Under the pieces are notes generated by a model. That model was not told the origin of the DNA. It was given only the letters and a program-made list of their open reading frames with translations, and searched no databases. 64,000 nt of DNA from Vicingaceae bacterium (GTDB lineage: Bacteria; Bacteroidota; Bacteroidia; Flavobacteriales_E; Vicingaceae): assembly GCA_028245195.1 (NCBI GenBank), contig JAOKCF010000002.1:1-64000 (forward strand). The letters are read 5' to 3'. Below are positions 49,238 to 58,660 of the stretch, piece by piece; the first letter of the stretch is position 1, and the number at the start of each line of letters is the position of its first letter. The position numbers and the translations under genes were made by a program.

Positions 49238-50419
49238 TTAACTTTTAAAAGCCGAATGACCCGTAATGTCCATTCCGGTAATCAATAGATGAATGTCGTG
49301 CGTTCCTTCGTAAGTAATTACAGACTCTAAATTCATCATGTGGCGCATAATTGGGTATTCTCCTGTAATTCCCATACCTCCATGAATTTGACGAGCTTCT
49401 CTTGCAATTTTCAATGCCATATCAACATTGTTTCTTTTCGCCATTGAAATTTGTTGTGTCGTTGCTCTCCCTTCATTCTTCAATTGCCCTAATCGATAGG
49501 TTAACAATTGCGCTTTCGTGATTTCTGTAATCATTTCAGATAGTTTCTTTTGCGTTAACTGAAATGCTGCAATTGGCTTTCCAAACTGTATTCTTTCTTG
49601 TGCATATCTTAAAGCTGAATCGTAACAATCCATTGCCGCTCCAATTACACCCCAAGCAATTCCATAACGAGCAGAATCTAAACATCCCAGTGGCGCTCCT
49701 AATCCAGACTTATTCGGCAATAAGTTCTCTTTTGGAACCTTCACGTTATCAAAAACTAATTCTCCGGTTCTTGAAGCTCTCAAAGACCATTTACCATGAG
49801 TTTCAGGAGTTGTAAACCCTTCCATGCCCCTTTCTACGATTAATCCATGAATTCTGCCCTCTTCGTTTTTTGCCCACACTACGGCGACATCACAAATTGG
49901 TGAATTTGTAATCCACATTTTTGCTCCGTTTAACAAATAATGGTCTCCCATATCTTTGTAATTGGTAATCATTCCGCTTGGATTTGAACCATAGTCTGGC
50001 TCAGTTAAACCAAACGAACCTACCCAATCACCAGCTGCCAGTTTAGGAAGGTATTTATTGCGTTGCGCTTCGTTTCCATAATTGTAAATTGGATACATCA
50101 CCAAAGAACTCTGAACAGAAGCAGCAGATCTCAATCCTGAGTCACCTCTTTCAAATTCTTGCATTATTAAGCCATAAGAAATTTGGTCTAATCCAGCACC
50201 ACCGTACTCTGCAGGTATATAAGGTCCAAAACCACCTAATTCTGCAATTCCCTTATTTAAGTGTATAGGATATTCTCCCTTTTGAGCCGCCTCTTCAATA
50301 ATTGGAGAAACATCTTTTTTTACCCATTCTCTGACCGTATCTCGAATTAACTTATGTTCTTCCGTTAACAATTCATCTAATAAGTAATAGTCTGGTGCTT
50401 GAAATCTATCGCTAGCCAT
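49238..50419 (-). CDS. Acyl-CoA dehydrogenase, glutaryl-CoA dehydrogenase type
   Basis: 393 residues of the standard FAD-dependent fold. The flavin block FGLTEPDYGSNPSGM and the WSLRASRTGELVFDNVKVP block resemble the glutaryl-CoA group, and the catalytic Glu lies in VITYEGTHDIH. QIHGGMGITGEYP is also typical. It would oxidise and decarboxylate glutaryl-CoA in lysine and tryptophan breakdown, though a short-chain acyl substrate cannot be excluded. It has its own -7 box. Confidence 0.88.
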   Translation of the reverse strand: MASDRFQAPDYYLLDELLTEEHKLIRDTVREWVKKDVSPIIEEAAQKGEYPIHLNKGIAELGGFGPYIPAEYGGAGLDQISYGLIMQEFERGDSGLRSAASVQSSLVMYPIYNYGNEAQRNKYLPKLAAGDWVGSFGLTEPDYGSNPSGMITNYKDMGDHYLLNGAKMWITNSPICDVAVVWAKNEEGRIHGLIVERGMEGFTTPETHGKWSLRASRTGELVFDNVKVPKENLLPNKSGLGAPLGCLDSARYGIAWGVIGAAMDCYDSALRYAQERIQFGKPIAAFQLTQKKLSEMITEITKAQLLTYRLGQLKNEGRATTQQISMAKRNNVDMALKIAREARQIHGGMGITGEYPIMRHMMNLESVITYEGTHDIHLLITGMDITGHSAFKS

Positions 50420-50440
50420 ATCGTTTATTATCTATTTGTG

Positions 50441-50448
50441 CAAAATTA
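50441..50448 (-). promoter_or_regulatory. -7 box (TAATTTTG) of the acyl-CoA dehydrogenase gene
   Basis: Perfect TAnnTTTG on the minus strand, 21 bases before ATG 50419. Confidence 0.45.
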
Positions 50449-50498
50449 GTCATAAAAAGAAGTTTTTCCCTCTTCAACAAGACAGTCAAAGCTTAATT

Positions 50499-51314
50499 TT
50501 GTTTATTAAATTACAATTAGTGCAGGACACAATTCAGTTACTTCCTACAACGAATTTTTCTCCTTTCAACTTTCCGTTGAGAGAGTTAAATCACAATGCG
50601 TGGGTAGATACCTTGATTGTTCATGGTGAAGGGTTTTCTATAAACCCAGTAAGTTACGAAGGAACTGTGGCACCATCTTCCTCCTCCGTATGGATTATCG
50701 TTGTTTTATTAATTGGTTTTTTAAGTGTGGCTATTTCTCGATCCGTTTATCGCAAACGATTCGATATGCTCAATAAAACATTAGCTAACTGGAAACTATC
50801 GAAACAAATAATTCGGTACGAAAAAGTATATACACACCCTGTCAATATTTTACTGATCTTAAATTTCATACTAACTGTACCGCTATTTTTTAGCTTGGTT
50901 TACGTGAAGCTCTTTAACCCAAGTACTCTTCTAGAAAGCCAGTACTTCATGGTGATGATTCCGCTCATTGTTTATTTATTAGCAAAAACAGGGTTGTATC
51001 AGTTTAGCGGGTGGCTATGGAATGAAAAACCAGTCATTGAGGAGTATCTTTTTCAATCTAATCTGTTTAACAAATATTCCGGTGTTGCTTTCCTTTTTTT
51101 AACTTCATTGGTCGTTTATTCACCAATAGAACTTTCAACTTTAGCTAAAATTGGATTGATTACAATAGCATTATTAGCTTTTTTTCAACTAATTAGAGGC
51201 TTCATAATCGGACTTGAAAACGGCAAGCAATTAATTTTTATAATTGCGTATCTTTGCACCCTTGAAATTTTACCCTGGCTTGTTATTGCAAAATGGATAA
51301 AGATCAGTCTATAA
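50499..51314 (+). CDS. DUF4271 family membrane protein
   Basis: 271 residues from TTG 50499; the frame is open from TTG 50436, and no ATG lies in the first 100 codons, so the start is uncertain. Five or so hydrophobic segments follow (SVWIIVVLLIGFLSVAIS onward), with the late motif LEILPWLVIAKW. DUF4271 sits before hemD in many Bacteroidota, as here. Its function is unknown. Confidence 0.8.
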   Translation: MFIKLQLVQDTIQLLPTTNFSPFNFPLRELNHNAWVDTLIVHGEGFSINPVSYEGTVAPSSSSVWIIVVLLIGFLSVAISRSVYRKRFDMLNKTLANWKLSKQIIRYEKVYTHPVNILLILNFILTVPLFFSLVYVKLFNPSTLLESQYFMVMIPLIVYLLAKTGLYQFSGWLWNEKPVIEEYLFQSNLFNKYSGVAFLFLTSLVVYSPIELSTLAKIGLITIALLAFFQLIRGFIIGLENGKQLIFIIAYLCTLEILPWLVIAKWIKISL

Positions 51315-51357
51315 TTTCAACCTCTTTAGGTTACTAATTTATAATAAATTTTACACT

Positions 51358-52104
51358 TTGAAAGTAAAAACAATTTTAGTTTCTCAACCAAAGCCAGAAA
51401 CGGAAAAGTCACCTTATTTCGACCTTTCTGATAAATGTAAAGTCAAAGTTGACTTTAGATCATTTATTCATGTAGAAGGCATAGATTCAAAAGAGTTCAG
51501 AACGCAAAAAGTAAATGTTCAAGATTTTGGAGCCGTGATTTTTACGAGCCGAAATGCAGTTGATCATTTTTTTAGAATAGCTGAAGAGCTAAGATATAAT
51601 GTGCCTGACGACTTGAAATATTTTTGTATTTCAGAATCAACCGCTTATTACCTTCAGAAATATGTTGTATACAGAAAAAGAAAGATTTTTCACGGCAGAC
51701 AAACGATGGAAGACTTAATGCCTTTAATTAAAAGGCATAAAGGTGAGAAGTTTCTTTTGCCTTGTGCTGATATCTTAAAGAAGGACATTCCAGAAGTTTT
51801 AGAAAAGAATAGCATTAACTTCGAACAGGCAATGTTGTATAGAACAGTTTGCAGCGATTTGTCCGATTTAGCAGATGTAAATTATGATGTGTTAGTGTTC
51901 TTTAGCCCTGCCGGAATTGCATCTCTTTATGAGAACTTCCCAGAGTTTAAGCAAAACGATACTAGAATTGCAGTTTTTGGAGCAACAACAGCTAAAGCAG
52001 CTGAAAATGCAGGTTTAGAAATAAATATTGCTGCGCCAAAACCTGAAGCCCCTTCAATGACGATGGCTTTGGAGCAATACATTAAGAAGCAGAGTAAGAA
52101 ATAA
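51358..52104 (+). CDS. hemD: Uroporphyrinogen-III synthase
   Basis: 248 residues with a TTG start (51358). The two-domain fold is recognised from VKTILVSQPKPE at the start, AVIFTSRNAVDHFF, LLPCADILKKDIPE and VLVFFSPAGIASLYENF. It closes and inverts hydroxymethylbilane to uroporphyrinogen III in haem synthesis. The DUF4271 gene is 43 bases upstream, and a terminator follows. Confidence 0.9.
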   Translation: MKVKTILVSQPKPETEKSPYFDLSDKCKVKVDFRSFIHVEGIDSKEFRTQKVNVQDFGAVIFTSRNAVDHFFRIAEELRYNVPDDLKYFCISESTAYYLQKYVVYRKRKIFHGRQTMEDLMPLIKRHKGEKFLLPCADILKKDIPEVLEKNSINFEQAMLYRTVCSDLSDLADVNYDVLVFFSPAGIASLYENFPEFKQNDTRIAVFGATTAKAAENAGLEINIAAPKPEAPSMTMALEQYIKKQSKK

Positions 52105-52124
52105 AAAACTTTTAAAATTTTTAG

Positions 52125-52158
52125 AAGGCATTACTCCGTTGAGTCAATGCCTTTTTTT
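52125..52158 (+). terminator. Terminator after hemD
   Basis: AAGGCATTACTC pairs with GAGT-AATGCCTT (one bulged C), CGTT loop, followed by seven T. It covers the alternative TTG 52139 of rnpA, which is therefore unlikely to be its start. Confidence 0.85.
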
Positions 52159-52171
52159 ATTTTTAATCTCA

Positions 52172-52573
52172 ATGAAAAACGAACACTTTACCCTTAAAAA
52201 AGATGAAATTCTCTCGAAAAGAGACGATATTAATCTTCTTTTTTCGGAAGGTAAGCACTTCAAAGAATTTCCTTTCAAGATAATACATCGACTAGTAGAC
52301 AAAAGCGAAGGAAGTTCATTACAGTTTGGTGCAAGTATTCCTAAACGACTTTTTAAAAAAGCAGTTGATCGGAACTTACTAAAAAGGCGATGCAAGGAAG
52401 CTTATCGTTTAAATAGAAATACCCTTAAAACAAATTGTGAGGAGCAAAACATAGAGCTTCACGTTATGTTAATTTACATTTCCAAGGAGGCTATGAAATA
52501 TGAAATAATTGAGCAGAAAATAATCTTAACTTTACAACGTTTGCAGTCTATATATGCAGAAGATTCTCAGTAA
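52172..52573 (+). CDS. rnpA: Ribonuclease P protein component
   Basis: 133 residues from ATG 52172. The RNA-binding signature [19 protein letters not shown] and the preceding FGASIPKRL are clear. It binds the catalytic P RNA to mature tRNA 5-prime ends. It overlaps yidD by 20 bases. The usual rpmH and dnaA neighbours are absent. Confidence 0.93.
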   Translation: MKNEHFTLKKDEILSKRDDINLLFSEGKHFKEFPFKIIHRLVDKSEGSSLQFGASIPKRLFKKAVDRNLLKRRCKEAYRLNRNTLKTNCEEQNIELHVMLIYISKEAMKYEIIEQKIILTLQRLQSIYAEDSQ

Positions 52574-52784
52574 ATTTTTGATTTTATTGGTAAAAATCTA
52601 CCAAGTTGCATTGTCTCCTCTTTTAGGAGCAAATTGCAGGTATATGCCAACTTGTTCAGAATATAGTATTGAAGCCATTCAAGTCCATGGACCTTTTAAA
52701 GGTTTTTGGCTAGCGCTTAAAAGAATTTTATCTTGTCACCCATGGGGAGGCAGCGGAATTGACCCCGTTCCAAAAAAGAAATAA
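52554..52784 (+). CDS. yidD: Membrane protein insertion efficiency factor YidD
   Basis: 76 residues, the standard size. The family block [20 protein letters not shown], the motif [11 protein letters not shown] and the end [13 protein letters not shown] are conserved. It is an amphipathic inner-membrane helper of YidC. Overlap with rnpA and an abutting S41 peptidase gene show one operon. Confidence 0.95.
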   Translation: MQKILSKFLILLVKIYQVALSPLLGANCRYMPTCSEYSIEAIQVHGPFKGFWLALKRILSCHPWGGSGIDPVPKKK

Positions 52785-54449
52785 ATGAAAAAGACGAAAA
52801 AAATTATTGTTGCGACAAGCATCTCAATTTCAGCATTCCTCTCTTATGGTTTTGCAGACAATTATTTTGAGCTTTCAAAAAATCTTGACATTTTTAGCAC
52901 TTTGCTCAAAGAGCTAAATACCTACTACGTTGATGAGACCAAACCTGGAGAGTTAATGAAAACAGGTATTGACGCTATGCTTGAATCGCTAGACCCTTAT
53001 ACCAACTACATCCCGGAATCGGCTATTGAAGACTACCGCTTCATGACAACCGGACAATATGGAGGGATAGGTGCATTGATACATAAAGACAGTAATGAAA
53101 TTATTATATCTGAACCTTATGAAGGATTTCCTGCTTTTAAATCAGGATTAAAAGCAGGTGATGTTATATTAAAAGTTAACGAAAATGAAGTCGAAGGTAA
53201 AAATTCGGATGATATTTCCAAACTTCTGAGAGGCCAGTCTGGAAGCTCTTTAAATGTGACCATTAAACGACCGAATGTTGCTGAGCCAATGGTTAAAGAG
53301 ATTGTTAGGGAAACAATAAAAATCAACGATGTACCGTACTTTAAGATGCTAGATAATGAGGTCGGGTACATTAAACTATCCAGCTTTACCCAAACTGCTT
53401 CGAAAGAATTTATAGCCGCTTTTAATGAGTTAAAAGATAAAGGCATGAAAGAGTTGGTATTTGATTTAAGAGGAAACGGCGGAGGCTTACTAATTGAAGC
53501 GGTAGACATTGTAAATATTTTTATTGCTAAGGGTCAAAAAGTTGTAGAAACGAGAGGTAAATTAAAAAAATGGGATGCTACTTACCTTACAAGAAAAGAG
53601 CCATTGGACACAAAAATTCCAATCGCGATTTTAGTAGACGCCGGATCAGCGTCCGCCTCAGAAATTGTTTCAGGTACACTGCAAGATTACGATCGAGCCG
53701 TTATTATTGGGCGCCAAACCTTTGGTAAAGGACTGGTTCAGCAAACAAGACCGTTGAGTTATAATGCACAACTAAAAGTTACGGTTGCAAAGTATTACAT
53801 TCCTAGTGGAAGGTGTATTCAGAGAATTGATTACTCTAGTAAAGATGGGCTAGGAAAGGCTCAAACAGTTCCTGACTCGTTAATTAATTCATTTAAAACT
53901 GTATTAAACAAACGACCTGTAAAAGACGGAAAAGGAATTAAACCTGACTTGTTTACCGAAGAAGAGAGCATGAGCATCATCACTGCCACTTTAATGCGCA
54001 GTTACAACATATTTAATTACGCAACATTGTATTACTTAAATCATCCAAAGATTGCTCCAGCTAAAGAATTTCAATTAAGTGATAAGGAATACAATGAATT
54101 CATAGCATTCTTAGCGGATAAAGAATACAACTATTCTACGCAAAGCGAGGAAGTTCTTAAAAAGTTAAAAGAGGTTGCGAAAGACGAAAAATATTTTGCC
54201 AGTGCTGAAATTGAATACGGTGCATTATTAGAGAAGCTAACTCCCAAAATAGAAAGCGATTTAATAAAATTCAAATCGGAGATTAAAATGGTTCTCGAAA
54301 ATGAAATAATATCAAGGTATTATTTCCAAGACGGAAGAATTGAGCAGTCGTTAAACAGTGATCCGGATGTTAAGGAAGCATTGCAGTTATTAAAAAACAA
54401 GAAACAATACAATGAAATCCTTGCCGGCACTTTTGTTCCCAACAAATAG
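52785..54449 (+). CDS. S41 family C-terminal processing peptidase (CtpA-like)
   Basis: 554 residues. Its ATG directly follows the yidD stop. It has an N-terminal hydrophobic signal or anchor, a helical domain, a PDZ domain (about residues 85-165, starting GGIGALIH), and the S41 core. The core carries the nucleophile in GSASASE (Ser288-Ser292) and the base Lys315 in TFGKGLVQ. A C-terminal helical part of about 150 residues follows. It trims or degrades periplasmic proteins. Confidence 0.92.
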   Translation: MKKTKKIIVATSISISAFLSYGFADNYFELSKNLDIFSTLLKELNTYYVDETKPGELMKTGIDAMLESLDPYTNYIPESAIEDYRFMTTGQYGGIGALIHKDSNEIIISEPYEGFPAFKSGLKAGDVILKVNENEVEGKNSDDISKLLRGQSGSSLNVTIKRPNVAEPMVKEIVRETIKINDVPYFKMLDNEVGYIKLSSFTQTASKEFIAAFNELKDKGMKELVFDLRGNGGGLLIEAVDIVNIFIAKGQKVVETRGKLKKWDATYLTRKEPLDTKIPIAILVDAGSASASEIVSGTLQDYDRAVIIGRQTFGKGLVQQTRPLSYNAQLKVTVAKYYIPSGRCIQRIDYSSKDGLGKAQTVPDSLINSFKTVLNKRPVKDGKGIKPDLFTEEESMSIITATLMRSYNIFNYATLYYLNHPKIAPAKEFQLSDKEYNEFIAFLADKEYNYSTQSEEVLKKLKEVAKDEKYFASAEIEYGALLEKLTPKIESDLIKFKSEIKMVLENEIISRYYFQDGRIEQSLNSDPDVKEALQLLKNKKQYNEILAGTFVPNK

Positions 54450-54455
54450 CGAAAA

Positions 54456-56063
54456 TTGGGCCTACTAAACATTTTCTTAAAACCAGGTCATCCAATTGCA
54501 ATGTGGTTAAATCACAGGCATTTGTATTTGCTTGGTTTAGCTACAATTCTTTGTGGTTTAGGATGGTCTAATATTCTCATGAGCATCGGTCAATTCATTA
54601 TCATTGGCAATTGGATTATTGAATTTGATTTTAAACTCAAGCTAGCAAAATTAAAAACGACCCCACTTATCTGGATTGTTCTTGGCCTTTTTTTAATCCA
54701 TATTGCAGGCTTATTATGGACCACAGATTTTAAATACGCTTCCAAAGACATAACGACCAAACTTCCATTACTTGCTTTTCCCATTATTATAGGAACCACA
54801 AAAAAATTAAGAATTGTTGAGTGGAAATTACTTTTAGGGGTTTATGTTACAACCCTTTTCATCTTAACCATTGCAAGTTTAGGTAAGTACTTTGATTTAT
54901 GGGGTGCGGAGGTTCACGATAAAAGAGAATTATCCATTTACATTTCACATATTCGTTACGGTTTAAACTTAGCATTTGCTAGCATTCTATTGCTTTGGTA
55001 CAATCCTTTGCCAGAGAGGGTCTTAAACGTTCTCTTAGCAATCTGGTTTGCATTATCTATCGTATTATTCCAATTATTTACTGGGTTAATTATTCTTGCA
55101 GCAATTATTTTTACTCTCTCAATTATTAAGAGAAAAGCAATTTTTAAAAGTTCGCGGTTTATTGGATTATATCTCACGTTTTGCATTCTGATTACTGCTT
55201 TTCTGAGCTATCAAGTAATGGCAGTTTATAAATCCTTTAACAGCACCATTACTCTTAATTACGATCAAGAGGATATGAGTCGTTTGAAGACTTTGAATGG
55301 AGAGTTTTACCGCCACGAAGGCTCAGATAAAAGGCTCGAAAATGGAGTATATACGAGAAGATATATTGCCAGAATTGAAATAAAAAAAGAGTGGGAAAAG
55401 GCAAGTTCTCTGCCATTTAAAAATGAGAAAGGTGTCGATAACATCATTGCACAAAGACTATATAGATATATGTCTTCAAAAGGTCTAAAGAAAGATTCAG
55501 CTGGGTTTGCAACTTTAAGTAAAGATGAGATTGCAGCTATAGAAAATGGAACGGCCAACCATTACTATTTTACTCACAACAGCTTACAAAACAGAATGCA
55601 TAAAATATTTTATGAAATTCGTGAGTTTCGGCGAACGGGCAATGCGAGCGGCTATTCCATTGCAATGCGATTAGTGTATTGGGAAACAGGTTTGTCAATT
55701 TTCTACAAAAACCTGGCCTTCGGTGTTGGAACGGGAGACATTAAAGGTGCATATAAAGAAGAATATGAATTATCGGACTCAAAGCTTGACCCTATTTATC
55801 GGAACAGAGCCCACAATCAGTACATCACTTTTTTAGCTTGTTTTGGAATTATTGGGTTTCTAATTATTCATTTATCTATCTATTACCCGATGTTTCGGCT
55901 TCGGTCCAACCCCATTCTGGGAATGACTTTTATGCTGTTAATTAGCCTTTCATTTTTAACAGAAGATACATTAGAAACTCAGGCTGGGGTTACACTTTAT
56001 GCATTCTTTTATTGCGTCATCTTATTTGGGTTGAATGACTTTAGAGGCAAAATCTCTAAATAG
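54456..56063 (+). CDS. O-antigen ligase family membrane protein
   Basis: 535 residues from TTG 54456, or 520 from ATG 54501; the TTG lies 6 bases after the S41 stop, but TTG is rare. Around ten to twelve hydrophobic helices and a large loop (about residues 270-420) between them match the O-antigen ligase fold, and the block NRAHNQYITFLACFGIIG is the typical late conserved region. It would join polysaccharide to lipid A-core. It is convergent with the GT4 gene, overlapping by 55 bases. Confidence 0.82.
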   Translation: MGLLNIFLKPGHPIAMWLNHRHLYLLGLATILCGLGWSNILMSIGQFIIIGNWIIEFDFKLKLAKLKTTPLIWIVLGLFLIHIAGLLWTTDFKYASKDITTKLPLLAFPIIIGTTKKLRIVEWKLLLGVYVTTLFILTIASLGKYFDLWGAEVHDKRELSIYISHIRYGLNLAFASILLLWYNPLPERVLNVLLAIWFALSIVLFQLFTGLIILAAIIFTLSIIKRKAIFKSSRFIGLYLTFCILITAFLSYQVMAVYKSFNSTITLNYDQEDMSRLKTLNGEFYRHEGSDKRLENGVYTRRYIARIEIKKEWEKASSLPFKNEKGVDNIIAQRLYRYMSSKGLKKDSAGFATLSKDEIAAIENGTANHYYFTHNSLQNRMHKIFYEIREFRRTGNASGYSIAMRLVYWETGLSIFYKNLAFGVGTGDIKGAYKEEYELSDSKLDPIYRNRAHNQYITFLACFGIIGFLIIHLSIYYPMFRLRSNPILGMTFMLLISLSFLTEDTLETQAGVTLYAFFYCVILFGLNDFRGKISK

Positions 56064-57130
56064 TACTTCAACGTATTTTTTGCTGTTTGCTGTTTCGAAA
56101 ACAACTGAACTTTACTTTTTGCCTCTGGAGAGCAGCTTTCTCTTAACCCAGGTTCATTAATCATTCGCTCAACAGCTTGTGTAAGCTGCTCAACATTTTT
56201 GACTTCACAGAGTAACCCTGTTTTTTCATTTTCAACTAACTCCTTAATTCCGCCACCTGCTGTTCCAACAACAGGAACGTTACAAGCAAACGCATCTAAA
56301 ATAGAAGTTCCTAAACCTTCAGTTTTAGAGGTAATTAAAAACGAATCTAACTCAGCCAATACTTCAGAAATGTCATTCCGGAATCCGGTAAAAGTGAACT
56401 GTTTATTCAAATTTTTTGATTGAGCATATTGATGAATCTCGTCTTTCATTGGTCCATCACCCATGACCACGAAATGGCAGTTTTCGTACTTTTCGATTAC
56501 TTTCTCAGCCACGTCAATAAAGGTGAAATAATCCTTATGGTCTGCTAATGCAGAAGTATTGCCAATAAGGAAAACATCGTTACCAATTGATAACTCATTT
56601 CTTAAAACACCCGAAGAAGGTTTGAATTTATCCAAATCAATTCCTGAATAAACCGTTGCTAATTTCGAATGGTCTTTAATTCCTGCAGCAGTTATCTGTT
56701 TGATGGTATCACTGACACATAGAATCTTTTTAACCTGCTTATGATTGTATTTAAAATGAGAGAACAGGTTGTTTTTTATGGGGAAGTCGACTCTCCTACT
56801 TAAAATAATTGGTGTCTTATTTCCAAAAATACTGGCTGCTAAAATCGAAAAAGTATGCGCATGCGCATCATGCACGTGAATGAGATCAATATGATGGCCA
56901 ACACAGATTTGCTTGATCCGTTTAGCGTACGAAAAATCGATACTTCCTTTTTTTGGTTGAGTAAAATGAATTAATCCATTTTCTATGCAAAAAGCTTCCA
57001 TTTTTGACCCAGATGAACAAAGCACAAAAGTATTTACCTCCTGCTTCAGCTCTTCAATTAAGTATGCAGCCTGTTGCTCTCCACCTCTCCAACTTAATGC
57101 CGTAACTACCTGTAAAACTTTCGCTTTCAT
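56009..57130 (-). CDS. GT4-family glycosyltransferase
   Basis: 373 residues of the GT-B fold. The N-terminal block LSWRGGEQQAAYLIEEL is typical, and the retaining site is in SKTEGLGTSILDAFACNVPV with GGGIKELV. It adds a sugar from a nucleotide donor, probably to the LPS core or O-antigen. It lies 1 base after the GT2 gene and overlaps the ligase end. Confidence 0.9.
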   Translation of the reverse strand: MKAKVLQVVTALSWRGGEQQAAYLIEELKQEVNTFVLCSSGSKMEAFCIENGLIHFTQPKKGSIDFSYAKRIKQICVGHHIDLIHVHDAHAHTFSILAASIFGNKTPIILSRRVDFPIKNNLFSHFKYNHKQVKKILCVSDTIKQITAAGIKDHSKLATVYSGIDLDKFKPSSGVLRNELSIGNDVFLIGNTSALADHKDYFTFIDVAEKVIEKYENCHFVVMGDGPMKDEIHQYAQSKNLNKQFTFTGFRNDISEVLAELDSFLITSKTEGLGTSILDAFACNVPVVGTAGGGIKELVENEKTGLLCEVKNVEQLTQAVERMINEPGLRESCSPEAKSKVQLFSKQQTAKNTLKYYLEILPLKSFNPNKMTQ

Positions 57131-57131
57131 A

Positions 57132-57893
57132 CTAATTACCCTGCTTTTGTAATTGACTCAACTTTTTATATTTCAAATAATTAGAATAGGCTGAAAGCGT
57201 ACTAATATCCCATCCGGCCTTCCCGTCTAAAAAACCTAGTCGGACAATATAGTTTTTCACAAACCGAGCCAATGGCTTTATTAAAACCAGCAGTAAGTTA
57301 GATCGCTTTCCTTTTTCCATTAATGCCTGAGCACCTATTGTGGAGAATTTTTCTATTTGCAATATATGCTCTGCTTTCGTGTAAAAGGAGTAGTGTAAAA
57401 TATCTCCTTCTAAATGCGGAACGGTCTCTGATAAAGGCACCTTGTATTCGTCATGCGGATTTAATCCATCCCACTTCCCCACTCTGCGGTCAAACAATCG
57501 AATTTTGGTATCCGGATACCACGATGTATGTCGCACCCAGTGTCCACAATAGTTTGTCATCCGATTCATTTTGTGGGCACTTGCCTTCCAATTGTGCTTT
57601 ACACTTAAAATAGATTGCGTCAACTTTTCATCTAAAACCTCATCTGCATCTAAGGACAAAATGTGATCAAATTTAGCTTGACTTTTTGCCCAGTTCTTCT
57701 GTTCTATATGCCCTTCAAAAGCGTGTTCTATAAACCTTACACCTAACTTCTCGCAAATTCTCTTTGTTTCATCTTTTGAGAATGAATCCACTACCAATAC
57801 TTCGTCCGCCACTTTTTGAGCAGAAAGCAAACAGCGCTCAATGTTTTTTTCTTCATTGAACGTAATAATAACAGCTGATAGTTGAACCTGCAT
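57132..57893 (-). CDS. GT2-family glycosyltransferase (WaaE/KdtX-like)
   Basis: 253 residues. It has the GT-A start AVIITFNEEKNIERCL, the acidic metal motif LSLDADEVL, and WYPDTKIRLF typical of the LPS-core GT2 group. It is an inverting transferase likely making the inner LPS core, in one transcript with the GT4 gene 1 base after it. Confidence 0.9.
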   Translation of the reverse strand: MQVQLSAVIITFNEEKNIERCLLSAQKVADEVLVVDSFSKDETKRICEKLGVRFIEHAFEGHIEQKNWAKSQAKFDHILSLDADEVLDEKLTQSILSVKHNWKASAHKMNRMTNYCGHWVRHTSWYPDTKIRLFDRRVGKWDGLNPHDEYKVPLSETVPHLEGDILHYSFYTKAEHILQIEKFSTIGAQALMEKGKRSNLLLVLIKPLARFVKNYIVRLGFLDGKAGWDISTLSAYSNYLKYKKLSQLQKQGN

Positions 57894-57954
57894 GCTGCAA
57901 AATAACGGTAATTTATTTCAATCTATTCAGAAAAGCAATTTGCTTTTAAAGAAT

Positions 57955-57962
57955 TACTTTTG
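57955..57962 (+). promoter_or_regulatory. -7 box (TACTTTTG) of rsmI
   Basis: Perfect TAnnTTTG 16 bases before ATG 57979, with TTTG 12 bases upstream (57939-57942). The surrounding 17 bases TTAAAGAATTACTTTTG also occur at 7221-7237. Confidence 0.55.
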
Positions 57963-57978
57963 GCTAAACTTTTAATGA

Positions 57979-58656
57979 ATGTCTAAGCTATTTATCGTTC
58001 CTACACCAATTGGCAATTTAGCCGACATGACATTTCGTTCCGTCGAAGTATTAAAGAGCGTAGACACGATTCTCTGCGAGGACACTAGAACAAGCGGAAA
58101 ACTGCTAAAGCATTACGAAATTAAGAAACCGCTATTCTCCTATCATCAGCACAATGAACACAAAGAAGCAGCAGCTTTAATTGAGCGCTTACAGTCCGGT
58201 GAAACTATGGCCTGCATTACGGATGCCGGAACTCCAGCAATTTCTGATCCTGCTTTTTTACTCGTTCGTGCTTGTGCAGAAAATGACATTGAAGTGGATA
58301 CTCTTCCCGGTGCTACGGCCTTTGTGCCTGCTTTGGTCAACTCTGCATTGCCTTGTGACAAATTCGTTTTTGAAGGTTTTCTCCCTCACAAAAAAGGTCG
58401 GCAAACTCGATTAAAGTTCTTAGCTAATGAAACAAGAACCATTGTATTCTATGAATCTCCGCACAGACTAATCAAAACGCTTAAACAATTGCTAGAATTT
58501 TTCGAAGCAGAACGAAGAGCTAGCGTTAGTCGTGAGTTAAGCAAGATGCATGAGGAAACAGTAAGAGGTACTTTTTCTGAATTAATTCAATACTACGAAA
58601 CACATACATTAAAAGGAGAGATTGTCCTTGTGGTAGAAGGTCTAGCTGTAAAATAG
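57979..58656 (+). CDS. rsmI: 16S rRNA (cytidine-1402-2-prime-O)-methyltransferase
   Basis: 225 residues. The start LFIVPTPIGNLADMTFRSV, then CEDTRTSGKLLKHY, CITDAGTPAISDPAF and LPGATAFVPALVNS, identify the RsmI/tetrapyrrole-methylase fold. It methylates the ribose of C1402 in the 16S decoding centre. The GT39-like gene follows 4 bases later. Confidence 0.95.
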   Translation: MSKLFIVPTPIGNLADMTFRSVEVLKSVDTILCEDTRTSGKLLKHYEIKKPLFSYHQHNEHKEAAALIERLQSGETMACITDAGTPAISDPAFLLVRACAENDIEVDTLPGATAFVPALVNSALPCDKFVFEGFLPHKKGRQTRLKFLANETRTIVFYESPHRLIKTLKQLLEFFEAERRASVSRELSKMHEETVRGTFSELIQYYETHTLKGEIVLVVEGLAVK

Positions 58657-58660
58657 TAAA

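Noticed and set aside
52139-52171. TTG 52139 as the rnpA start
   Set aside because: It is inside the hemD terminator hairpin; ATG 52172 gives the normal RnpA length.
53117-53509. 130-codon open frame opposite the S41 peptidase
   Set aside because: Antisense to a gene with a clear PDZ domain and catalytic site.
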